NCBI RefSeq assembly: GCF_019039105.1
Contig: NZ_JAHPIV010000011.1
Location: forward strand, 62,001-126,000
Direction of reading: 5' to 3'
Source: Desertibacillus haloalkaliphilus
GTDB taxonomy: Bacteria; Bacillota; Bacilli; Bacillales; KJ1-10-99
Length of the DNA: 64,000 bases
In this document: positions 11,125-19,776 of the stretch, one piece after another
Numbering within the stretch: position 1 is the first letter of the stretch
Layout: each line of letters starts with the position of its first letter
Position numbers and translations under genes: made by a program
The notes under the pieces: model-generated
What the model was told of the DNA's origin: nothing
What the model saw: the letters and a program-made list of their open reading frames with translations, nothing else
Database searches by the model: none

Positions 11125-12090
11125 TTGCGAAAAGTCATCCAAAGCCTAGAGGTCAATCAAACCATTAAAGAACATTTCCTATTAACTCGCATTGAAGTGA
11201 AACGTGGTAAAAATGGTTCCTATTTTGAACTGACATTAGCAGACACATCTGGTGAAATCACGGCTCGTAAATGGGATTTAACGGAGAGGGATTGGTCATT
11301 TTATGAAGGGGTGAAACAGGAAGTACCGACTGTTGTCCTCGTAAAAGGCATCGTTAGAAAATTTCTGCATGCACTTGATATCAAGATTTTCTACATTGTG
11401 CAACCAGTTGAAAATCAAGAGATTTCATTGCGTGAATTTATTCCTACTGCCCCGATTGATATTGATAAGGCATTTGAGAAAATAGAAGTGACCATCGAAA
11501 ACATAAAAAATGATAAGATCCAAGCGATTGTCAAGCAAATCTATGATAAGTACCATTCATACTTAGCTCATTACCCAGCATCAACACATCATCACCGTAC
11601 TTATGGTGGGTTAATCTGGCATACGGTCAATGTGTTAAAACTTTCCGATACTATGCTACAGCTCTATCCAGATCTCTTACAATACGATCTATTAATCTCC
11701 GGGGCGATATTACATGACTTAGCGAAGGTGAAAGATTATAAGGTGAATAGGGGTACTGTGACGCACATGACAGACACAGCAAAGCTCATTGGTCACGTTG
11801 TCGGAATTTCTCACGATATTTACGAGGCTGCGTATCAGCTCGGCATTGATCCTGTATGTACAGAAGTTGAATTGTTAGAACATATTGTCGTCAGTCACCA
11901 TGGTAAGCGTGAATTTGGTAGTCCCGTAGAACCTGCAATCCCAGAAGCGGTTGCGCTCCATTATATTGATATGCTTGATACAAAGGTAGGAGCTGTGCAG
12001 CAAGTGCTTGAACATACACAAGTTGGAGAATGGTCAGAGTGGTCAAAGGTCGTTAATGGAAGAGTGAAGAAATTGACAGAAGGGTCATAG
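11125..12090 (+). CDS. YhaM-family 3'-5' exoribonuclease (OB fold + HD domain)
   Basis: This is a predicted 3'-5' exoribonuclease of 321 residues, close to the length of B. subtilis YhaM (314). An OB-fold region (about 10-95) contains FELTLADTSGEITARKWD. An HD phosphohydrolase domain follows with HHHRTYGGLIWHTVNV near 153, AILHDLAKV near 193 and HHGKREFG near 256. The start is TTG 11125 behind AAAGGAGAGG; the nearby ATG at 11115 is out of frame. The sequence differs enough from B. subtilis YhaM that it may be a second paralogue. Family confidence is high; substrate is inferred from the family. Confidence 0.88.
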   Translation: MRKVIQSLEVNQTIKEHFLLTRIEVKRGKNGSYFELTLADTSGEITARKWDLTERDWSFYEGVKQEVPTVVLVKGIVRKFLHALDIKIFYIVQPVENQEISLREFIPTAPIDIDKAFEKIEVTIENIKNDKIQAIVKQIYDKYHSYLAHYPASTHHHRTYGGLIWHTVNVLKLSDTMLQLYPDLLQYDLLISGAILHDLAKVKDYKVNRGTVTHMTDTAKLIGHVVGISHDIYEAAYQLGIDPVCTEVELLEHIVVSHHGKREFGSPVEPAIPEAVALHYIDMLDTKVGAVQQVLEHTQVGEWSEWSKVVNGRVKKLTEGS

Positions 12091-12141
12091 AAGAGCGCGC
12101 CTGTTAGTGTAGGTAACAAAGAATGAACATACTTAAGTAGG

Positions 12142-12176
12142 GAGACCAATCGTATCGTTGATTGGTCTCTTTTTTT
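12142..12176 (+). terminator. Terminator after the YhaM-like gene
   Basis: A perfect 10-bp stem GAGACCAATC/GATTGGTCTC with an 8-base loop is followed by seven T residues. Confidence 0.93.
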
Positions 12177-12263
12177 GCAAAAGTGATCTGTTTTTAGGCA
12201 GGAAAACCTCACTCACTTGATTAATAATTAACATCCAAGTAAGTGTTCGTACATAGAAGGATT

Positions 12264-12309
12264 ATGAAGGACAAAAGAAGCTTAAAAAGATTGATGAAAT
12301 GTCCTTCAT
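12264..12309. repeat. ATGAAGGACA palindromic repeat, single unit
   Basis: ATGAAGGACA and its complement TGTCCTTCAT flank a 26-base spacer. The same ends recur at 19.5 kb and in tandem at 41 kb. It lies in the 12091-12504 gene-free stretch, which otherwise holds a terminator and the GntR promoter/operator. Confidence 0.85.
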
Positions 12310-12413
12310 CTATGCGCTTGCGCTTTAGTACTATTAAAATTACCAATTCCAATGTTTCCTTTTAAGTTTAAACGACTCTGGATCGGCATGAGGATTCTTT
12401 TTACTCATAGCGA

Positions 12414-12440
12414 TTGACACAAGATTCAAACTATTATAAA
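12414..12440 (+). promoter_or_regulatory. Putative promoter of the gntR-dehydrogenase operon
   Basis: TTGACA (12414-12419) and TATAAA (12435-12440) are separated by 15 bp, slightly short for a SigA promoter. It lies directly upstream of the 20-bp palindrome. Confidence 0.5.
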
Positions 12441-12450
12441 CTCCTAATTA

Positions 12451-12470
12451 GTTAACTGTTAACAGTTAAC
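12451..12470. promoter_or_regulatory. Perfect 20-bp palindrome, likely GntR operator
   Basis: GTTAACTGTTAACAGTTAAC is fully self-complementary and sits at about +4 to +23 of the putative transcript, 34 bases before the gntR start. FadR-type GntR proteins bind short palindromes of this kind, so autoregulation is the simplest reading. Confidence 0.75.
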
Positions 12471-12504
12471 AACTTACATACAAAATTGAAAGGGATGAGG
12501 TGAC

Positions 12505-13182
12505 ATGGGGGTTATTCGCTCAGAACCTCTCTATGATTTAGTTTATAACCATATAAAAAATGATATTTTTACACAAGCGTTTGATCCGAAAAAACGTTTG
12601 AATGAAGCACAATTGGCACGGCGTCTAGACGTTAGTCGCGGCCCGGTACGAGAAGCTATTCGAAGGTTAGAGCAGGAAGGGCTCATTGTAAGTAACTCTA
12701 AAAATCAGCTTTTCGTTTATCAGCCGACAGCTGAGGATATCGAACATATTTATCAATGCCGAGGAGCACTTGAATCATTAGCAAGTGAATTGGCAGCCGA
12801 AAAAATCACTGATGCACAAATCAAAGAGCTAGAAACGATCATAAAACAAAAAAAGCAACTGCTAGCTTCAAAACAACCATTAGCTGAAGAGATGGTTAAA
12901 GAATTTGTGGAACTTAGTGATCGTTTTCATATGATCATTATTGAAGCAAGTGGAAACCCTCGCTTAAAACAACAAATCACACAGTTGAAAACGTTGACAT
13001 TTTATTATCGTTATTACAACACGAAAAGGGAACAACGGCGAGAAGAGATTTTTACTGATCATTTAGAAATATTTCAAGCAATACAAGCAAGGGATGCTAG
13101 CATGGCAGGTCAATTGATGAAAATTCATATCGGAAGTGATCGAGAGTATCTTGTCTCAATCTTTAATTCAGAACACGACTAG
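12505..13182 (+). CDS. GntR-family transcriptional regulator (FadR/FCD subfamily)
   Basis: This 225-residue regulator has an N-terminal winged helix-turn-helix at about 25-75 (LNEAQLARRLDVSRGPVREAIRRLEQEGLI, the hallmark of GntR). A C-terminal all-helical FCD ligand domain contains the ligand/metal residues D..FH, H..I and H near the C-terminus. It is 12 bases upstream of the dehydrogenase gene it most likely controls. The effector is inferred to be tartrate, malate or a related hydroxy acid. A perfect palindrome upstream suggests self-control. Confidence 0.92.
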   Translation: MGVIRSEPLYDLVYNHIKNDIFTQAFDPKKRLNEAQLARRLDVSRGPVREAIRRLEQEGLIVSNSKNQLFVYQPTAEDIEHIYQCRGALESLASELAAEKITDAQIKELETIIKQKKQLLASKQPLAEEMVKEFVELSDRFHMIIIEASGNPRLKQQITQLKTLTFYYRYYNTKREQRREEIFTDHLEIFQAIQARDASMAGQLMKIHIGSDREYLVSIFNSEHD

Positions 13183-13194
13183 GAGGATCTATAC

Positions 13195-14253
13195 ATGAAA
13201 CAGTTTAAGTTATCCGTTATACCAGGTGATGGAGTAGGAAAAGAAATTATGCCACATGCATTGGAGGTGTTAGATACTGTTGCAGACATCCACGGTGGCT
13301 TATCATTTTCAAAAGAATTTTATCCGTGGAGCTGTGAGTATTACCTCGAACATGGGAAAATGATGGCCGATGATGGTCTTGAACAGCTTAAAAATAGTGA
13401 TGCTGTCTTTTTAGGTGCCGTCGGAAACCCTCAACTCGTTGAGGACCATATTTCCTTGTGGGGATTACTCATTAAAATACGAAGAGAGTTTGAACAAACG
13501 CTCAACATTCGACATGCGAAACAAATCAAAGGGATTACACCGCCGATCACGAATGCAAACAACTTTGATATCATGGTCGTTCGTGAGAATAGTGAAGGGG
13601 AGTATAGTGAGATTGGTGGACGAATTCATAAAGGCGATGATGAAGTCGTCGTTCAAAATGCGGTATTCACAAGAAAAGCAACAGAACGTGCCATCAAGTA
13701 CGCCTTTGAGCTTGCGAAAAAGAGAAACAACAAAGTAACGAGTGCAACGAAATCGAATGGGATCGTGTATTCAATGCCATTTTGGGATGAAGTATATCAT
13801 TCGATTGCCAAAAAACATCCTACAATTGAAGCAAACACGGCACATATTGATGCGTTAGCTGCCTTTTTTGTGACGCGACCATCAGAGTTTGATGTCGTTG
13901 TCGCAAGCAATCTATTCGGTGATATTTTAACAGATATTAGTGCAGCTCTCATGGGAAGCATTGGGATTGCACCAGCAGCGAATTTAAATGTGAATGGAAA
14001 GTATCCGTCCATGTTTGAACCGGTACACGGATCAGCACCTGATATTGTTGGCAAAAACATCGCGAATCCGATCGGGCAAATTTGGACAGGAAAAATGATG
14101 CTTGACCAATTTGGAGAGCACGAATTAGCCGATCAATTGCTAGCTGTCGTCGAAAAAGTTACGGAAGAGGGAATTAAAACACCAGACATTGGAGGTCGAG
14201 CGACGACATCAGAAGTTACGGAAGCGATTATTAAAAAGTTACGAGCGTTATAG
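13195..14253 (+). CDS. Tartrate dehydrogenase / D-malate dehydrogenase-like enzyme
   Basis: This 352-residue enzyme of the isocitrate/isopropylmalate dehydrogenase family does NAD-linked oxidative decarboxylation of a 2-hydroxy acid. VIPGDGVGKE, HISLWGLLIKIRREFEQ, RENSEGEYSEIGGR and the Mg site SNLFGDILTDISAALMGSIG are visible. The SLWGLL segment and ENSEGEYS are typical of the tartrate/D-malate branch rather than of LeuB or Icd. The start ATG follows AGGAGG. It forms an operon with the GntR gene 12 bases upstream. Tartrate versus D-malate cannot be decided from sequence alone. Confidence 0.85.
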   Translation: MKQFKLSVIPGDGVGKEIMPHALEVLDTVADIHGGLSFSKEFYPWSCEYYLEHGKMMADDGLEQLKNSDAVFLGAVGNPQLVEDHISLWGLLIKIRREFEQTLNIRHAKQIKGITPPITNANNFDIMVVRENSEGEYSEIGGRIHKGDDEVVVQNAVFTRKATERAIKYAFELAKKRNNKVTSATKSNGIVYSMPFWDEVYHSIAKKHPTIEANTAHIDALAAFFVTRPSEFDVVVASNLFGDILTDISAALMGSIGIAPAANLNVNGKYPSMFEPVHGSAPDIVGKNIANPIGQIWTGKMMLDQFGEHELADQLLAVVEKVTEEGIKTPDIGGRATTSEVTEAIIKKLRAL

Positions 14254-14360
14254 AGGTAGTTACATATGCTAGGGGAACCTGTGTTTAAGTGATGCTTTTG
14301 TATCGCACGTAGGATACCCAGGGTCTAGCTATGAGATAAGGAACGAGGGGGGATGATCGT

Positions 14361-15428
14361 ATGGCTAATAATATTATGTTGGACAGGTTACAGTTGAAGT
14401 ATCCAATTATTCAAGCACCAATGGCTGGAGGAATCACAACCTCAGAGTTAGTAGCAGCTGTTTCAAATGCAGGTGGGTTAGGGATGATTGGCGCTGGGTA
14501 CATGACTCCGGATCAAATTCGCACGCAAATTCGTGAAATTAAGGCCTTAACAACGAAACCATTTGGGATCAACGTCTTTATTCCGAATGATTTTTCGGTT
14601 ACGAATGATCAAGTAACAAAAGCAAAACAAACACTAACCCCTTTCTATGAGAAGGTAGGATTACAAGAGGATACATCAGTGTTACTGTCGGCCGCCGAGT
14701 ACGTGGAGCGGTTTCATGAGCAAATCAAAGTCATCATTGATGAACGTGTTCCGCTCTGTTCCTTTACTTTTGGCGTCCCTGAAGCTCAAGTGATCGAACA
14801 GCTCAAACAAAAGAACATCATTCTCGTTGGTACTGCAACAACGGTTCAGGAAGCACTCATTAATGAAGAGGTTGGTATGGATGCTGTTGTCGTTCAAGGC
14901 AGTGAGGCGGGTGGTCACCGAGGCACGTTTGCGGGAGAGCCTCCTCTTATAGGCTTAATGTCGTTACTTCCTCAGGTCGCTGATTATGTTAAGATCCCGG
15001 TCATCGCTGCAGGAGGAATTATGGATAGTCGAGGGATAAATGCTTCGTTTTGTTTAGGAGCAACAGCCGTACAAATGGGGACAGCTTTTTTAACGACAAA
15101 TGAAAGCGGAGCTCACCCTCTTTACAAAGAAGCAATTCTCAAAGCACAAGACGATCAAGCTGTACTAACACGTGCGTTTTCAGGAAAGTGGGCAAGAGGA
15201 ATTTCAAATGTTTTTATTGAAGAAATGAAAGGCCATGAAGAGGCAATTATCAGTTATCCGCTCCAAAATACATTAACAGGGAAGATGAGAAAGGAAGCGG
15301 CCGCACAAGAAAACCCTGAATTAATGTCATTATGGTCGGGACAAAGTCCAACACTTGCAAAGAAACAAACCGTTGAGGATTTAATCACGAAAACAATGGC
15401 TAAAGTCCATCCTCATACTCGCATATAA
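14361..15428 (+). CDS. Nitronate monooxygenase family flavoenzyme
   Basis: This FMN-dependent TIM-barrel enzyme of 355 residues would oxidise propionate-3-nitronate or similar nitronates. YPIIQAPMAGGITTSELVAAVSNAGGLGMIG opens the barrel. The class motif QGSEAGGHRGTF is near 180 and the phosphate-binding AAGGIMDSRG near 217. FabK-type enoyl-ACP reductases share the fold, but the GSEAGGHRG segment fits nitronate monooxygenase. RBS is GAGGGGGGAT upstream of ATG 14361. It has its own terminator. Confidence 0.85.
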   Translation: MANNIMLDRLQLKYPIIQAPMAGGITTSELVAAVSNAGGLGMIGAGYMTPDQIRTQIREIKALTTKPFGINVFIPNDFSVTNDQVTKAKQTLTPFYEKVGLQEDTSVLLSAAEYVERFHEQIKVIIDERVPLCSFTFGVPEAQVIEQLKQKNIILVGTATTVQEALINEEVGMDAVVVQGSEAGGHRGTFAGEPPLIGLMSLLPQVADYVKIPVIAAGGIMDSRGINASFCLGATAVQMGTAFLTTNESGAHPLYKEAILKAQDDQAVLTRAFSGKWARGISNVFIEEMKGHEEAIISYPLQNTLTGKMRKEAAAQENPELMSLWSGQSPTLAKKQTVEDLITKTMAKVHPHTRI

Positions 15429-15433
15429 AGAAC

Positions 15434-15480
15434 ATGAGGTTGTGTCAACATTTGGACCTATTGATGCAACCTCATTTTAT
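15434..15480 (+). terminator. Terminator after nitronate monooxygenase gene
   Basis: ATGAGGTTG pairs with CAACCTCAT across a 24-base loop and TTTTATGTTT follows. Confidence 0.7.
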
Positions 15481-15565
15481 GTTTATAAAACAATATGATC
15501 CTGATAGCACCGCATAATACAGTGTCAGCATTAATCGTTATGATCATCATTCTGTATATAAATGA

Positions 15566-16315
15566 TTATTTTACAGCAAAAGTCAAAATCGCCTTTGCAA
15601 CACCGTTTTCAACATTTGTCGCTGTCACCTCGTCCGCTTCACGCTTGACCGTTTCTTGGGCGTTACCCATTGCAACACCGATGCCTGCTTCTTTAATCAT
15701 TGCTAAATCATTTAAACTATCACCAATCGCCATAACGTTGTCCATCGTAATTCCGATCCGTTCGCAGACATCCGCAAGCGCGCGTGCTTTGTTGACACCT
15801 GTGGCATTGATTTCAAGATTCGTTGGACTTGAGTTTGTAATTTCTAGGGCTTTGGTTTTTGAGAGTTCGTCTTTTATTTTTTGACGAATCTCATCATCAC
15901 GGACGTCAAATCCAAATTTCATCCATTCGTGCTTGGAGATATCGTCTGGAAATTGCTCACGCCAAACGTTGTCTACCGATGCGGCCCAACAATAGGTGTT
16001 ATATTTGTTTTTTAGCTCCCACATTTTTTCAACATGCTCTGTATCTAGAAGCTCACGTTTTAGAAGTGAACCGTCTTCATTCCAGATTTCACTCCCGTTG
16101 ACTGTAATTAAGTACGTACCTAAGGATAGAGAATCGACGAGTTCTTTGCATGTCATCGTCGTACGCCCGGTACTAATGACGACATGGATGCCTTGTTCTT
16201 GTGCTGCTTTGATCGCTTTACGATTTTCAGGTGAGATTTCGTGCTGGTCATTGAGAAGCGTCCCATCCATATCGATGGCGATTAGTTTGATTTGTTTTTG
16301 ATTCTGATTTGTCAT
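15566..16315 (-). CDS. Cof-type HAD-IIB sugar-phosphatase-like hydrolase
   Basis: This 249-residue phosphatase carries the four HAD motifs: DMDGTLLND (nucleophile Asp), STGR, a lysine in the middle region, and GDSLNDLAMI for Mg. The cap between motifs II and III is the type IIB cap of the Cof/YidA family, which acts on phosphosugars and flavin precursors. I start at ATG 16315 (MTNQNQKQ) behind AAAGGAG. The open frame extends 61 codons further upstream but that part has no family character. It is divergent from the second HAD gene. Confidence 0.9.
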   Translation of the reverse strand: MTNQNQKQIKLIAIDMDGTLLNDQHEISPENRKAIKAAQEQGIHVVISTGRTTMTCKELVDSLSLGTYLITVNGSEIWNEDGSLLKRELLDTEHVEKMWELKNKYNTYCWAASVDNVWREQFPDDISKHEWMKFGFDVRDDEIRQKIKDELSKTKALEITNSSPTNLEINATGVNKARALADVCERIGITMDNVMAIGDSLNDLAMIKEAGIGVAMGNAQETVKREADEVTATNVENGVAKAILTFAVK

Positions 16316-16466
16316 GATATCATGTACTCCTTTATTCTCTCTTTGGTTTGTTTTTATTTTATCAGAAATATTGTTAATTTCTATGGTAAATAGCATAAAG
16401 AGTTTGAAAAGCGAAATAATCAGGTGAGAAGACAAGGTTCCTTTTACATACATTTTGCTATTATTG

Positions 16467-16475
16467 TGGTATAAT
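16467..16475 (+). promoter_or_regulatory. Extended -10 promoter element before the HAD hydrolase gene
   Basis: TGGTATAAT matches the extended -10 consensus TGNTATAAT, 45 bases before the 16520 start. No good -35 is visible, which such promoters tolerate. Confidence 0.65.
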
Positions 16476-16519
16476 TTGGCTTTGGAATAAATCTTCAAAC
16501 AGATGAGGAGCGTTTTTTG

Positions 16520-17248
16520 GTGGCAAACGTTATTTTATTTGACCTAGATGGCACGTTATTACCGATGGATACAGATTCATTTGTGAAACATTATTTAAAA
16601 GAATTAGCTCAAAAAGTTGCACCAATTGTTGATCCAGAACAATTTGTCAAAGCACTTTGGGCGGGAACAGAGGCAATGGTTAAAAGTGATGACCCGAGTA
16701 AAACGAATGAAGCGGTGTTTGAAGAGAGGTTTTTAAACCTTCTTCAATTGAAGCGAGAGGAGATTTGGCCTACGCTAGACCATTTTTATAAAGAAGTATT
16801 TCCACAATTTTCACGTTTGGCAGAACCGACCCCATTAGCCAAGGAAGTTGTCAATGAAGCTCTTAATCAAGGATACCGTGTTGCGATTGCAACAAATCCG
16901 TTGTTTCCGCGAGAAGCGATTGAACATCGAATGACTTGGGCAGGAATAAAAGATCTACCTTTTGAAGTGGTTACCGTTTATGAGGAAAGTTCGTTTACGA
17001 AACCACACCCGGCTTATTACGAAGAAATTTGCAACAGACTAGACGTAAAACCTGAGGAGTGCATTATGGTTGGTAATGATAAGCAGGAAGATATGGTTGC
17101 AGGTTCGTTAGGGATGAAAACCTATTTGGTTGAAGGTTGGGTGATTGATCGCGGTGAACCGAGTTACGTAATCGATGACCAAGGGACGCTAAACCAATTG
17201 CTTGAAAAATTGAAACAAAAAGAAGGAACTTTTGCTAGGAGAGTATGA
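16520..17248 (+). CDS. HAD-superfamily hydrolase
   Basis: The product is a roughly 242-residue HAD phosphatase with motif I FDLDGTLLPMD, motif II ATNP, Lys in FTKPHPAYY and motif IV GNDKQEDMVAG. The helical cap after motif I fits the type I phosphoglycolate-phosphatase-like group. The start is GTG 16520, nine bases after GAGGAG. A TTG one codon earlier is equally close in frame and cannot be excluded. Substrate unknown. Confidence 0.85.
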   Translation: MANVILFDLDGTLLPMDTDSFVKHYLKELAQKVAPIVDPEQFVKALWAGTEAMVKSDDPSKTNEAVFEERFLNLLQLKREEIWPTLDHFYKEVFPQFSRLAEPTPLAKEVVNEALNQGYRVAIATNPLFPREAIEHRMTWAGIKDLPFEVVTVYEESSFTKPHPAYYEEICNRLDVKPEECIMVGNDKQEDMVAGSLGMKTYLVEGWVIDRGEPSYVIDDQGTLNQLLEKLKQKEGTFARRV

Positions 17249-17311
17249 TTTTATCTTTTCGCGCGAGTATAGTAAATAAGTGGACAAGCTATTTGTAAAG
17301 GAGATAGAAAT

Positions 17312-17740
17312 ATGACAGAACAAGCTGTAACCCCAGAGATTCGTAAACAAATTGTATACAATGCAGATGTTGAAACGGTATGGAATGCGGTTGCCACGGC
17401 TGAAGGAATCGAGTCGTGGTTTATGGCGAACGATTTTCAACCGGAAGTAGGAGCAACATTTACTCTACAATCACCATTTGGACCGTCACCGTGTCAAGTC
17501 ACTGAACTTCAATCGCCAACACATCTATCCTTTTCATGGGGAGAAGCAGGCTGGCAACTTACCTTCGAATTGGAAGACGTAGATGGAAAAGCTCAACTAA
17601 CGCTCATTCACGCCGGATGGGGGAAACCAGACGAAATCATCCCAGGCCCATCACAGACCAATTTAGAGGTTCGTAATCGTATGTCGGGTGGATGGGATTC
17701 TCTTCTAGAAAAAGACTTACGAAGCGTTGTTGAGCGCTAA
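17312..17740 (+). CDS. SRPBCC/AHSA1-domain protein
   Basis: This 142-residue single-domain protein of the START-like SRPBCC fold (activator of Hsp90 ATPase 1-like group) has the typical opening RKQIVYNADVETVWNAVATAEGIESWF and the late helix MSGGWDSLLEKDLRSVVE. Family members bind small hydrophobic ligands or act in stress responses. RBS is AAAGGAGATAG. It follows the HAD gene by 63 bases and may be cotranscribed. No specific function can be given. Confidence 0.82.
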   Translation: MTEQAVTPEIRKQIVYNADVETVWNAVATAEGIESWFMANDFQPEVGATFTLQSPFGPSPCQVTELQSPTHLSFSWGEAGWQLTFELEDVDGKAQLTLIHAGWGKPDEIIPGPSQTNLEVRNRMSGGWDSLLEKDLRSVVER

Positions 17741-17750
17741 GATCGAAAGA

Positions 17751-17788
17751 AAACCCATGACGCATCTTGAATGTGTCATGGGTTTTTT
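17751..17788. terminator. Bidirectional terminator
   Basis: Perfect stem AAACCCATGAC/GTCATGGGTTT with a TTTTTT run. It lies between the convergent SRPBCC gene and the LysM lipoprotein gene, and the A-rich left arm lets it work on both strands. Confidence 0.9.
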
Positions 17789-17793
17789 CACGT

Positions 17794-19383
17794 TTAATTT
17801 ACGCCTGCAGCAATTCTAACTTGTCGTTGCATCGAATCTTGAATTAACCCATCGTTATGGCGCGTACTATTCAAGAAATGAATGCAGAAATGTCCATTGT
17901 AGTTATTGTCTCTAATCGCTTGGTCCGCATGTGGGAACGAGTGCATCGCAGCAGCGAGACGTCTGTTGTTATCATCGACATGAACAATCACAGCTCGAGG
18001 TGTCCAAGAGTAACTTCCACCCCATACTTCTCTCATAATTTGTGCATCTCTTGAAGTCAATGGTTCTGAGTCGGAGTGGTTTCCACCCATTGTGTGACGG
18101 ACACGAAATGTGCGACCGGTTTGTACATCGGTGATCGCGGCATTTTTTCCAATTGGGAACACATATCTCGCTTCTGTCCACCAATCTAACAATTCACCAT
18201 GTCGGTCACTCGTGACTGGTTTTACTGGAACGTTGTAAACCGGTATGCGTAATTGTTGACCAACAGACAAACTGCTATTGACCGATAAATTGTTTTCTTT
18301 TAATAACTCAAGCATAGGAATACCATATTTGATACTTAAATTCCAGGCATTATCTCCGGATCTAACGGTATGAGTTGTGTATGATACCGTAACACCGCCA
18401 CCAGGGTTTGAGCCTGCGGAACCACCTGGAATACGCAACATTTGATTAACAAAAATTTGGTCATTGGTTAACCCATTGGCATCTCGAATCGCTTGAACAG
18501 TCGTGTTAAAGCGATTCGCAATTCGAGATAACGTATCACCAGATTGAACGCGGTAAGTTGTAAATGACTCTTGTGGCTCCCCAGTCGCAGGTTGAGGCTG
18601 CACCTCAGGCTGAGGTTGCGGTTGTGCTTGCGGTCGTTCCGTTACAATTAATGTTTGACCGATTCGAATTCGGTCATCCGTCATATTATTTAGTTCACGT
18701 AATTGATCAACTGAAATACCAAACCGGTTAGCGATACTCCAAAGTGTATCACCAGCCTCAACCGTGTACGTATTTGGTGTCGAATCAATCGTCACTGTAC
18801 GTGTTGAACCATTCCAATTGACTTCATGACCAAATGTTTCAGAAATAAAACGTATCGGTACGAATGTTGAGTCATTAACAATTTTTGATGGTGGTACATT
18901 CACTTGTTGATTATTAACTCTAGCGACTGTTGATCCGACGACAAATGTGATGTTTGTATCCCCTTTATTAATGCCAACGGTCCGAGAATCTCCATTCCAC
19001 CATACCCCAGCACCAAAATGAGTTGAGAGTGCACGAATCGGAATCAGAGTCGTACCATTTTCAATAAAGGGGCGAGGCGTTAGGTTTAAAGAAACGCCGT
19101 CAACTATTAGATTGATTTGATTCGCGCTTAATGCTCGAAAGCCATGGTCGTTTTGTTCTGAGGGCATAGCCCCATGTTCGAATTGAAGGTCTCCAAGAAA
19201 ACTTTCTTGAAAATCAATCGGACCTTCATGAGAATCTACAGATTGTAACGATGTGCTATCTGTATCTTCGAGGTTGAGTTGATTCAATTTATTTTCGAGA
19301 GCTTCTTGTTCCTGGACATGTGGCATCATACCTTGTTCTTGTTGTGGCATGCATGATGTTAATACAAATAAAATAATCATCAA
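17794..19383 (-). CDS. Lipoprotein with stalk domain, three LysM domains and a novel C-terminal domain
   Basis: The 529 residues begin with a short hydrophobic signal ending in LTSC, a lipobox. A copper-amine-oxidase-N-like stalk domain follows (about 85-200, IPIRALSTHFGAGVWWNG and VPIRFISETFGHEVNWNG). Three LysM peptidoglycan-binding repeats occupy about 206-250, 281-325 and 343-390, linked by Pro/Gln-rich segments. The last 135 residues (LLDWWTEARYVFPIGK, MGGNHSDSEPLT, HFCIHFLNSTRH) are Trp/His-rich with several polar pairs that could be catalytic, in a domain I cannot name. Start ATG 19383; a TTG just before it lies 8 bases after AGAAGGA. It is divergent from a SpoIID-type gene with the same stalk domain. 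Confidence 0.85.
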   Translation of the reverse strand: MMIILFVLTSCMPQQEQGMMPHVQEQEALENKLNQLNLEDTDSTSLQSVDSHEGPIDFQESFLGDLQFEHGAMPSEQNDHGFRALSANQINLIVDGVSLNLTPRPFIENGTTLIPIRALSTHFGAGVWWNGDSRTVGINKGDTNITFVVGSTVARVNNQQVNVPPSKIVNDSTFVPIRFISETFGHEVNWNGSTRTVTIDSTPNTYTVEAGDTLWSIANRFGISVDQLRELNNMTDDRIRIGQTLIVTERPQAQPQPQPEVQPQPATGEPQESFTTYRVQSGDTLSRIANRFNTTVQAIRDANGLTNDQIFVNQMLRIPGGSAGSNPGGGVTVSYTTHTVRSGDNAWNLSIKYGIPMLELLKENNLSVNSSLSVGQQLRIPVYNVPVKPVTSDRHGELLDWWTEARYVFPIGKNAAITDVQTGRTFRVRHTMGGNHSDSEPLTSRDAQIMREVWGGSYSWTPRAVIVHVDDNNRRLAAAMHSFPHADQAIRDNNYNGHFCIHFLNSTRHNDGLIQDSMQRQVRIAAGVN

Positions 19384-19526
19384 AATCGTTATCCTTCTGA
19401 TTTGCTCTCACCTCTCTTAACAGATTAGTCAATGTATAAACGTAGCATTTGTCTGCCTTGAGAAAGCTATAACTTTCAAATGTTTCCACAATAGTTGTGG
19501 TTCACCAATGCCCACCTCAAAATCTT

Positions 19527-19642
19527 ATGAAGGACAAAATCATTGCTTCTTTAAAAGGAAATGTCCTTCATGGTCTAGATGAAAGACAAAAAGCATGCAA
19601 ATAGAAGAGGAAATGTCCTTCATCCCCCGAATGCCGGACAAA
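19527..19642. repeat. ATGAAGGACA palindromic repeats, two units plus a fragment
   Basis: Unit one is 19527-19571, unit two 19579-19623 (first arm ATGAAAGACA), and a degenerate arm sits at about 19628-19642. Period is 52 bases, as in the 41-kb array. The rest of 19384-19776 holds the ribosome sites of the two divergent lipoproteins and nothing else I can name. Confidence 0.85.
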
Positions 19643-19776
19643 ATCCCCTTAATAAGACGCATCGTTTAAAATTGGCATCAATTTGAAGCGATAGTTGGTT
19701 TGGTTTTGACAAATAGTAAGCAATAGCATCGTAGTATGAAAAGAGGTGAGTTCAAGTTAGATACGTACACATTTTT

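Noticed and set aside
15495-15884. 129-codon forward frame opposite the Cof-type HAD gene
   Set aside because: It mirrors the HAD gene, whose motifs are complete on the other strand, and has no ribosome site.
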